Source: RGIG8745 sp964554265 (GTDB lineage Bacteria > Bacteroidota > Bacteroidia > Bacteroidales > Bacteroidaceae). From it: 38,821 nucleotides of DNA. The translations under genes and the position numbers were made by a program. Shown here piece by piece: positions 9,092 through 15,934 of this stretch. Where the stretch lies: the NCBI GenBank assembly GCA_964554265.1, contig CAZKOB010000018.1, positions 1-38,821 of the forward strand, in the 5' to 3' direction. Within the stretch, counting starts at the first letter, position 1. The number at the start of each line of letters is the position of its first letter. Under the pieces are notes generated by a model. The model was not told where the DNA came from and made no database searches. It worked only from the letters and a program-made list of their open reading frames with translations.

Positions 9092-9166
9092 AAAAAGCCG
9101 TTTTCATAGAATCCGTGGTAACTGTAAGTGGAAGGTTACTCTGAGATTTTATGAGAACGGCTTTTT
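9092..9166. terminator. Bidirectional terminator hairpin between SulP and rnr
   Basis: AAAAAGCCGTTTTCATA (9092-9108) pairs with TATGAGAACGGCTTTTT (9150-9166) with one G-U type mismatch, giving A and T tracts at the two ends as expected for a terminator serving both converging genes. The long loop holds a secondary GGTAAC/GTTAC stem. Placement 22 bases past the SulP stop supports the call. Confidence 0.85.
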
Positions 9167-9272
9167 GTTGTTCCAGGTTGCTGATTTGTGACAGAGCGTT
9201 GAGCATGGTTCGATGGCGTGTCCTGTCCGTTTGCAATAGGCTCTATTACTCTGCTCTCTGTAAAATCAGGAT

Positions 9273-11633
9273 TTATCTTCTCTTTTTCTTCTTACTTCCG
9301 CTTTTCTTTCCTTTCTTCTTTTTGGTAAGCTCTGCAAAACTGGCAACAATAGCCTTGTTCTCAAAAGAATCAGCTGTAAGTTTTTTCACAAACTCAAAAT
9401 CAAGCTGCTTACGATAAAGATTTGCGCTGGCGACTTTTATTCTTATAGGATCACCAAGAGAAAACCTGTGATGAGTTGTACGGCCAATAAGGCAATAGTT
9501 TTTGTCATCAAAGTCGAAAGCTTCATTGCCGAGGAAGCGAACAGCAATAAGCCCTTCACATTTGTTTTCGTTGATTTCGGCATAAATGCCGAATTCTGTG
9601 ACACCGCTGATTGTTGCATCAAACTCCTGCCCTATCTTGTCCGACATGAACTCCACTTGCTTGTACTTTATGCTTGCGCGTTCTGCTCCTGAAGCCAGTT
9701 GTTCCATATCGCTGCTGTGCTCACATAATGCTTCATATTTTTTCTGGCTTGCACTCTTTTCACCTTCAGCATATGCTGTCAGCAGACGATGAACCATCAA
9801 GTCTGGATAACGGCGTATAGGAGAGGTGAAATGGGTATAATATTCAAATGCCAGCCCATAGTGTCCTATGTTAAAGGTGCTGTAACGCGCTTTCATCATG
9901 GCTCTGAGTGATACATTTTCGACAAGTTCCTGAATTTTTTGTCCCCTTACATTGGCAAGAAGCTTGTTTATACTTTGGGCAACTTCAATTTTGGTTCCTT
10001 GAGTGCGCAGATGATATCCGAAACGAGTGACAAACTGACTCAGATTTTCAAGTTTGTTAGGATCCGGCATGTCATGAATGCGGTAAGGCAGAGTTTTTGG
10101 TTTGGCATCGCCCTTGCGTACTTTGCCTATACTTTCTGCAACAGTCCTGTTGGCGAGAAGCATAAATTCCTCTATCAATTTGTTTGCATCCTTTGCCTGT
10201 TTGAAAAAAACGCTCAACGGTTTTCCTTTTTCATCTATCTCAAAGCGCACTTCTTCGCGGTCGAAGTTGATGGCTCCGTTACGGAATCGTTCTGCCCTGA
10301 GAATATGAGCAAGACGATTAAGTGTAATGAGTTCATTGCAATATTCACCGGTACGTTTGTCTGCCGGAACAGGTTCCATTGGAATATGGACGGATGCGGA
10401 ATCTGTGATTCCTCTACTGTTTCTTAATTTATAATCTTCAGGAGATGCTTCACCGTTTTGTTCTAGAATCTCCTGAACTTCCTCATACATGAACCTGCGG
10501 TTGCTCTTTATAACCGTATGTGCGATATGATGACTCTTTACTTCAGCTTCATCGTTCATCTCGAATATGACAGAATATGCAAGTTTTTCTTCATCAGGAC
10601 GCAATGAACAGATGAAATTGCAGAGACGTTCCGGAAGCATCGGGACGGTCCGGTCCACGAGATACACGGAAGTTGCTCTGCGCTGTGCTTCCTGATCGAT
10701 AAGCGAACCTTCGGTTACATAGTGTGACACATCTGCAATATGTACACCCACCTCCCATAGTCCGTTGTCTTTCTTGCGTATAGACAGGGCATCATCGAAA
10801 TCTTTGGCATCTCTCGGATCGATAGTGAATGTAGTGACATCACGGAAGTCCTCACGTCGAGAGATTTCTTCTGCTGTTATATTGGCATCTATATATTCCG
10901 CTGCCTTTTCCGCATCTTCCGGATATGAATACGGTAGTCCGAATTCAGCAAGAATGGCATGCATTTCCGTTTCGTTTTCACCAACTTTGCCAAGAATCTC
11001 CAAGACTTCACCTATAGGGTTGTGGGAGTCTGTCGGCCAGTCTACTACACGCACAACCACTTTGTCGTCTGCTTTTGCACCTTTCATTTTGTCTGTCGGC
11101 ACTACAATACTTTCCGGCAGATTATTGTTTGGTGAAACAAGATATGCAATCGAATGTTCTATCTGCAAAGTCCCGACATACAGTTTGTCGCTTCTCTTTA
11201 CAATTTCAATAATCTCTCCTCGCAACTTGCTTGTGCCTCGCTTCTGGGCATGCAGGCTCACTTTTACAATATCCTCTGGTAAAGCATGGTTTATATTCTC
11301 GTCGTAGATTCTGATGCCGATTCCGTCTGCCGTATCCACGAAGTTGTTTCCGTTGGAGGTACGACGGAATACGCCTTCCATTATTTTGGCCGTTCGTTTG
11401 TTGAGAAAAAAACCTCCGTCATCATTTCTTGCTATAAACCCTTCTTCAAGAAAATCATTGAGCAAGTCTACACACATCATCTTCAGAGGATGTGAAGTAA
11501 GTTTGAGAGCACGGAAAAAGCTTTTAAGTGTAAAGCCCTTGTCCGGATGGAGTTGCAGATATTCCCTCATCATATTCAACAAGTCTTTTTTGTTAAGACT
11601 TGACTTTGTTGATTTCTTCTTTGATTTTGCCAT
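9273..11633 (-). CDS. rnr: Ribonuclease R (RNB-family 3'-5' exoribonuclease)
   Basis: A 786-residue processive 3'-5' exoribonuclease able to degrade structured RNA, acting in mRNA decay and rRNA quality control. Order of domains: a Lys/Ser-rich start, N-terminal winged helix (about 18-85), cold-shock-like OB folds (about 85-235), catalytic RNB domain from about 262 with the metal-binding Asp cluster in IDPRDAKDFDDA (271-282), and an S1 domain (about 660-745). A strongly basic tail rich in Lys and Arg closes the protein, as in other RNase R enzymes. The ATG at 11633 is preceded by a small leader hairpin. It is divergent from the SDR gene and convergent with the SulP gene, probably a single-gene transcript. 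All expected domains are present. Confidence 0.97.
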   Translation of the reverse strand: MAKSKKKSTKSSLNKKDLLNMMREYLQLHPDKGFTLKSFFRALKLTSHPLKMMCVDLLNDFLEEGFIARNDDGGFFLNKRTAKIMEGVFRRTSNGNNFVDTADGIGIRIYDENINHALPEDIVKVSLHAQKRGTSKLRGEIIEIVKRSDKLYVGTLQIEHSIAYLVSPNNNLPESIVVPTDKMKGAKADDKVVVRVVDWPTDSHNPIGEVLEILGKVGENETEMHAILAEFGLPYSYPEDAEKAAEYIDANITAEEISRREDFRDVTTFTIDPRDAKDFDDALSIRKKDNGLWEVGVHIADVSHYVTEGSLIDQEAQRRATSVYLVDRTVPMLPERLCNFICSLRPDEEKLAYSVIFEMNDEAEVKSHHIAHTVIKSNRRFMYEEVQEILEQNGEASPEDYKLRNSRGITDSASVHIPMEPVPADKRTGEYCNELITLNRLAHILRAERFRNGAINFDREEVRFEIDEKGKPLSVFFKQAKDANKLIEEFMLLANRTVAESIGKVRKGDAKPKTLPYRIHDMPDPNKLENLSQFVTRFGYHLRTQGTKIEVAQSINKLLANVRGQKIQELVENVSLRAMMKARYSTFNIGHYGLAFEYYTHFTSPIRRYPDLMVHRLLTAYAEGEKSASQKKYEALCEHSSDMEQLASGAERASIKYKQVEFMSDKIGQEFDATISGVTEFGIYAEINENKCEGLIAVRFLGNEAFDFDDKNYCLIGRTTHHRFSLGDPIRIKVASANLYRKQLDFEFVKKLTADSFENKAIVASFAELTKKKKGKKSGSKKKKRR

Positions 11634-11760
11634 AGTGAATTTCTTTGAAAAATCTCTTGAAAAAGAGACTTTGTTATTATTTGGTTATCTAAGATATACA
11701 AATAATACCATAAAAGTTGTTTCAATGTCGTTAAAATGTCGGAAAACACGCGAAATGTAC

Positions 11761-11768
11761 TAACTTTG
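11761..11768 (+). promoter_or_regulatory. Putative -7 element (TAACTTTG) of the SDR/PAP2 pair
   Basis: TAACTTTG matches TAnnTTTG in the divergent gap between rnr and the SDR gene. It would give a leader of about 90 bases if translation starts at 11868. The -33 region has no clean TTTG. Confidence 0.5.
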
Positions 11769-11867
11769 CCAACATATCAGCCTTTTTTTGCCGAATAAAC
11801 TATGCAAAAAGGGTTGAATAGAACAAATAGCTCCGGATGCCCGGGCTATAGATTTTTGCGGAAGAAA

Positions 11868-12968
11868 ATGGAACAAACGAAAATACTGATTACAGGAGCA
11901 AGCGGCTTTATAGGCAGTTTCTTGTGTGAGGAGGCTTTGCGGCGTCGGATGAGTGTGTGGGCGGGCATGCGCTATAGTTCGAGCCGCCGTTGGCTCCAAA
12001 GCGAATGGCTCAAATTCGTAACTCTTGATTTGCAGGTTCCGGAAATATTGGAACAGCAGCTTGGCAAGTTCAAGGAGAAGAATGGCAAATGGGACATCAT
12101 TATTCATGCCGCCGGAGCAACCAAATGTCTGGACAGGGCGGATTTCGACAAGGTGAATTATGAATGTACCCGTAATCTTATCAGAACATTGCGGAAACTG
12201 GACATGGGACCGGAGCAATTCATTTATATAAGTAGTCTGAGTGTCATGGGGCCTATACGGGAACAGAAAATACCGCCGCATACGGTGGCTTTGCCTCTTG
12301 ACGCTGATCCCGAATGCGACTTCATCAAGAATTATACAGTCCGGAAGTCTGTATACGAGCCTATCAGAGAAGAGGATGTTCCCCAGCCGAATACGGCTTA
12401 CGGAGAGAGTAAGGTGAAGAGTGAGGAATATCTGAAGAGTATGGGCGACAGCTTTCCTTTTGTCATATTTCGTCCTACAGGTGTGTACGGCCCGCGCGAG
12501 CGCGACTATTTCCTTATGGCAAAAAGTATTGTGTCGCATACTGATTTCTCTGTCGGATACAGTCCGCAGGAGATCACATTTGTTTATGTACGTGACCTTG
12601 TCGGTGCTGTGTTTGCAGCCATAGATCGTCGGATAAAAGGACGCACCTATTTTGTCAGCGACGGATATGTGTATACCAGCCGGGCCTTCAGTAAATTAAT
12701 GCAGCGTGAACTTAGAGTTGATTTCCTGATTCATTTCAAAGCTCCATTGTTCGTTCTCAGATTTGTGTCGGCTGTGTCTGAGATGTTGTCAGGATTTACA
12801 GGCAAAGCTTCGACTCTCAATAGCGACAAATACAAGATTATGAAGCAGCGCAACTGGAACTGTGATATCACTCCTATGATACATGAGCTTGGATATACCC
12901 CGCAGTGGAACCTTGAAAGAGGGGTGGAAGAAACTATTAACTGGTATAAAAAAGAAAAATGGATATAA
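11868..12968 (+). CDS. NAD(P)-dependent epimerase/dehydratase family protein (extended SDR)
   Basis: A 366-residue extended short-chain dehydrogenase/reductase. The N-terminal Rossmann motif TGASGFIG is at residues 9-16, and the catalytic YxxxK pair is Tyr178/Lys182 in AYGESK, with a serine-rich YISSLSV strand before it. An earlier in-frame ATG at 11802 would add 22 residues that do not look like part of the fold; starting at 11868 puts the nucleotide-binding strand next to the N-terminus as in the family. The stop overlaps the start of the PAP2-like gene by 10 bases, indicating translational coupling. Bacterial 3-ketosphinganine reductases (such as the BT_0972 locus product) belong to this superfamily, so a sphingolipid reductase is a reasonable but unproven guess; a nucleotide-sugar or sterol-like substrate is the alternative. 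Confidence 0.88.
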   Translation: MEQTKILITGASGFIGSFLCEEALRRRMSVWAGMRYSSSRRWLQSEWLKFVTLDLQVPEILEQQLGKFKEKNGKWDIIIHAAGATKCLDRADFDKVNYECTRNLIRTLRKLDMGPEQFIYISSLSVMGPIREQKIPPHTVALPLDADPECDFIKNYTVRKSVYEPIREEDVPQPNTAYGESKVKSEEYLKSMGDSFPFVIFRPTGVYGPRERDYFLMAKSIVSHTDFSVGYSPQEITFVYVRDLVGAVFAAIDRRIKGRTYFVSDGYVYTSRAFSKLMQRELRVDFLIHFKAPLFVLRFVSAVSEMLSGFTGKASTLNSDKYKIMKQRNWNCDITPMIHELGYTPQWNLERGVEETINWYKKEKWI

Positions 12969-13921
12969 AGAGTCTTTTCAAGAGCAACAGTAAATACAGA
13001 GTATTGGGCGTAGAAGCCATTACATTGGCCTATATGGCCGTAACTTCAGTCCTGATATTTGTAATGTGGAACCGCCTTGAGGAACCGGATGTCATGCTTT
13101 ACAGAAGAGCCGCTGTGGTTTTATATATAGCCGGAGGCGTTTTCCTGTACAGATATTATCCCGGACGGCTGATGATTGGGATACGGGCAATCCCTGTAAT
13201 GTTCACATTGATCATGTGGTATCCCGAAACATACGATTTCTGCAGCCAGTTCCCTTATTTAGACCATCTGTTTGCATCTGCCGACCAGATACTGTTCAAG
13301 TGCCAGCCTTCGCTGGAGTTTGTCAAGGTTGTAAATTCCACCTTTTGGTACGAAGCGTTCAATCTTGGATACTATTCCTATTACTACATGATGGTAATCA
13401 TGTTGCTTTATTATTACATTTTCGAGTATTCTCATTTCGGAAGGGCGTCATATATTTTTCTGGGTTCGTTTTTTGTCTATTATCTGATATATGATTTTCT
13501 GCCTGTGGCCGGACCACAGTATTATTTCAAAGCTATAGGTCTTGATGCCGCCGAATCCGGTACATTCAGAAATATCTGTTATTATTTCCGGTCGAACATG
13601 GAAATGTTGCCGACGGAAATACGTGGTATATTCAGCGAACTTGTCAGGAAAGCCCAGGAAGTGGGAGAACGTCCGACTGCCGCTTTCCCAAGCAGCCATG
13701 TCGGTATGAGTACTGTTACCATGCTTCTTGCCTATCGTGCCAACGGTTGGCTCTGTGGGATCATGCTTCCTTTTTACGTGCTTTTATGCTGCGCTACTGT
13801 GTATATACAGGCCCATTACCTTGTAGACAGTATTGCAGGTTGCATTTCTGCCGTATTGTTCTTCTTCATGGCAGATAAGTCATACTCGTACATGAAGAGT
13901 AAGCTTAATCTCATCATGTAG
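12959..13921 (+). CDS. PAP2-superfamily membrane phosphatase/phosphotransferase (Aur1-like)
   Basis: A 320-residue membrane protein with about six hydrophobic segments. Two catalytic motifs of type-2 phosphatidic acid phosphatases are visible: FPSSHVG with SSH at 245-247, and AHYLVDSIAG with His286 and Asp290. A PVAGPQYYF segment at 182-190 is in the place of the third, Aur1-like motif. Proteins of this layout either dephosphorylate lipid phosphates or move a phospho-headgroup onto ceramide or diacylglycerol. The 10-base overlap with the upstream SDR gene makes a shared lipid pathway likely by inference, with inositol or ethanolamine sphingolipid synthesis as a candidate in Bacteroidales. Its last codons and stop lie in a 35-base segment resembling the 3' end of the nitrilase gene on the other side of repeat copy C. 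Substrate unknown. Confidence 0.85.
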   Translation: MDIKSLFKSNSKYRVLGVEAITLAYMAVTSVLIFVMWNRLEEPDVMLYRRAAVVLYIAGGVFLYRYYPGRLMIGIRAIPVMFTLIMWYPETYDFCSQFPYLDHLFASADQILFKCQPSLEFVKVVNSTFWYEAFNLGYYSYYYMMVIMLLYYYIFEYSHFGRASYIFLGSFFVYYLIYDFLPVAGPQYYFKAIGLDAAESGTFRNICYYFRSNMEMLPTEIRGIFSELVRKAQEVGERPTAAFPSSHVGMSTVTMLLAYRANGWLCGIMLPFYVLLCCATVYIQAHYLVDSIAGCISAVLFFFMADKSYSYMKSKLNLIM

Positions 13922-13947
13922 ATATATTCCGGAGTGTCTCCGTCTGC
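13913..13947 (+). repeat. Direct repeat flanking repeat copy C, left member
   Basis: This segment, which includes the PAP2 stop codon, aligns with 14973-15008 at about 30 of 36 columns (ATCATG, TATATTCCG, GTCTGC blocks). The right member is the genuine 3' end of the nitrilase gene, so the left one looks like a relic of that sequence. Confidence 0.7.
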
Positions 13948-14004
13948 TGTGCATCGGAGTATACAAATGACGACATCCGGGAAAGTAATGCTAAATATGC
14001 TGTT

Positions 14005-14965
14005 TTGCTGGTGTCTTCACAGACTCCTCCGTCGCAAGCTCCCCAATTGCTCCTATTCCGCAATTGGGGAGCTTGCGACGGAGGAGTCTGTGAAGACACC
14101 CACAAAAGCAGCTGATTTTTTAGTGAAATTTCTTCCTTCTTTTTTATGATAAGTCCACCTATAGCGAACGAAATTTTATTAACATAATTAAGATTCATTT
14201 GCATTCGCTCAACTATTGATTTTTTGAAATCTTGTAGATAAACGATTGATATTCAACAAAATACTATTTCTGCAAAACGATACAGTTTTAGGTACAAAAG
14301 GCATAGGCAAGGATAAAAATAGGAAATACTGATAATCAGCAAGTTATAAAATTTCTTGTCTAAGACCCTTGTTTTCCGCTGCCAAAACCCATCTTTGTTT
14401 TTCGTGGCATTGAAAAAATCCGATTACGATTTTTTAAGAATTTAATTTGTGCAATACCCAATTTCAGCCCGAAAAACGGACATTTTCAAACTCGTTCACC
14501 TTGAAAATGAATTTCGTTCACCTTGAAAAATTTTTTACAAGGCACTTTAAAACTATTTTCAAGGTGAACGAATTTTATTTCCAGTGTACTCTTTTTTCAG
14601 ACGATGCACACGAGAATATGAAAAAATGTTTCTTTTTGAAATGCAAATTATATTATTTTTACATTCGGGGTTCAAGGCTTGAAAACGGCCTTAGAATCGC
14701 GTAAATGGAACTTCAGTCGGGTTCGGACGATTTTACGCGATTCTGTGGAGCCTTGAATTTTAACATTTCAGATGGCAAAAAAGGCTTGAATTTTATGATA
14801 AGTAGGATGGTTTGACGGCATAGAGGCTCACCTTTGTATCCGCTTCGCTGCATTGAAAATATACAAAGAATTGGAGAGAATTTTGAAATTTACGGACATC
14901 AAAGAAGAGCGAAACTCTTCGATGAGAATCAAGGGGTGACACGATAATGAGGTCAGAAGGAAACA
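14005..14965 (+). repeat. Long structured intergenic repeat element, copy C
   Basis: A copy in plus orientation between the convergent PAP2 and nitrilase genes. Parts in order: the terminal hairpin (14010-14100); polypyrimidine tract near 14130-14145; TTATTAACATAATTAAGATTC near 14177; GGCATTGAAAAA near 14406; the central core with three CTTGAAAA/TTTTCAAG units at 14507-14570; and the nested hairpin in which AGAATCGCGTAAA (14693-14705) pairs with TTTACGCGATTCT (14732-14744) inside outer TTCAAGGC/GCCTTGAA arms (14671, 14750). The tail is interrupted by unmatched sequence around 14800-14900 and resumes at CGATGAGAATCAAGGGGTGACACGATAA near 14918-14946. It is more diverged than copies B and E. It fills this gap of about 1 kb and no gene is supported. 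Confidence 0.88.
14010..14100. repeat. Perfect 40-bp inverted repeat (hairpin/cruciform) at the end of copy C
   Basis: Bases 14010-14049 are an exact reverse complement of 14061-14100 around an 11-base loop, with further imperfect pairing outside (GCTGTTTTG against CAAAAGCAGC). Copies B and E have the same hairpin position but diverged arms. It follows the PAP2 stop by about 90 bases and could act as a transcript end, though there is no clean T-tract right after it. Confidence 0.95.
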
Positions 14966-14969
14966 AAGT

Positions 14970-15797
14970 CTAATCATGCAGGTATATTCCGAAGCGGTCT
15001 CTGTCTGCGATTACCGGAAATTTGCGTCGGAACTGTTCTAATTTTTCCATGTCGATATGGACTGTAACTGAACTTTCCATGCCGTCTGTACATTCGCCAA
15101 GCGACTTTCCATACGGATTTATAATGCGGCTGCATCCGCAATATTCGCATAAGGGGTCACAGCCGGTTCTGTTGACTCCGACGACATAACACTGGTTCTC
15201 TATTGCACGTGCCGTGAGCAGGGTGTTCCATACTCCGATACGGGAGGTGGGCCAGCTTGCAACATATATGGCGACATCATAGTCTCCCGTGTTTCTGCTC
15301 CATACCGGGAAACGCAGGTCGTAGCAGACCTGCAGGAGAAACCTCGTTTTACGGAACTCCACCACAACCCTGTTCTGCCCTTTTGTGTAGAAGCGGTCTT
15401 CTTCGCCATAGGTAAACAGATGGCGCTTGTCATAATGGTGGTATTTACCGTCGGGGTAAACAAAGAACATGCGGTTGAAGTACTTGTAGCAAGGAACTGG
15501 AACGCAGTCCTTGCCATCCGGCTTGTCGTTGAGCATTTCTTTTATGGCAACGCTTCCCACAATGGCACAGTTCAGCTCTTTCGCTATCTGTCTCATCCAT
15601 TGTAAAGTCGGCGGCAAACTCTTGTCTGTGGACAGTTCTGCTATTTCTTCCGGATGGGTACAGAATCCGGTGGTGAACATTTCCGGAAGAACATACATGT
15701 CCGACCTTTCGGCATTTCTTATTGCTTTTTCCGCACGTCTCCTGTTTTCTTCGGAATCGTTCCAGACGATATCCATCTGTATAGCTGTGATATTCAT
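14970..15797 (-). CDS. Carbon-nitrogen hydrolase of the nitrilase superfamily (omega-amidase/YafV-like)
   Basis: A 275-residue amidohydrolase with the Glu-Lys-Cys triad of the nitrilase superfamily: Glu39 in LPEMFTTGFC, Lys124 in YDKRHLFTYGEE and Cys158 in LLQVCYDLRFPVW. The LPEMFTTGF and HLFTYGEEDRFY segments match the omega-amidase/YafV branch, which hydrolyses alpha-ketoglutaramate or alpha-ketosuccinamate to clear products of glutamine transamination; the exact substrate is inferred. An in-frame ATG at 15836 would add 13 residues but falls inside the stem of the terminator for the upstream gene; MNITAIQMDIVW at 15797 is the natural first strand of the fold. Expression would need a promoter inside or after the terminator, or readthrough from the Omp28-type gene. 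Confidence 0.93.
   Translation of the reverse strand: MNITAIQMDIVWNDSEENRRRAEKAIRNAERSDMYVLPEMFTTGFCTHPEEIAELSTDKSLPPTLQWMRQIAKELNCAIVGSVAIKEMLNDKPDGKDCVPVPCYKYFNRMFFVYPDGKYHHYDKRHLFTYGEEDRFYTKGQNRVVVEFRKTRFLLQVCYDLRFPVWSRNTGDYDVAIYVASWPTSRIGVWNTLLTARAIENQCYVVGVNRTGCDPLCEYCGCSRIINPYGKSLGECTDGMESSVTVHIDMEKLEQFRRKFPVIADRDRFGIYLHD
14973..15008 (+). repeat. Direct repeat flanking repeat copy C, right member
   Basis: The last 12 codons or so of the nitrilase gene (on the minus strand), about 83% identical to 13913-13947 in the same orientation. The pair brackets repeat copy C. Confidence 0.7.
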
Positions 15798-15816
15798 GAG
15801 ATTTCTTTTGATTTGT

Positions 15817-15928
15817 AAAAAAAAACGGAGTTGCAAGACTATGGCGAATCAGACTGTCGATTCTATATAACATAAAGGATTTATGAATATACAGAACGTG
15901 TCTGGGTGCTCACTGTCTTGCAACTCCG
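15817..15928 (-). terminator. Long-loop terminator of the Omp28-type gene
   Basis: Read leftward, CGGAGTTGCAAGAC (15915-15928 on the complement) pairs perfectly over 14 bp with GTCTTGCAACTCCG (15826-15839), and the stem is followed by nine T. The 75-base loop is unusually long. It begins just past the stop at 15935 and ends 20 bases before the nitrilase start, so it could also work as an attenuator for that gene. Confidence 0.75.
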
Positions 15929-15934
15929 CAATAA

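Noticed and set aside
11760..12539. A 259-codon open frame on the minus strand
   Set aside because: Antisense to the SDR gene with its Rossmann and YxxxK motifs; its sequence looks like reverse-translation noise.
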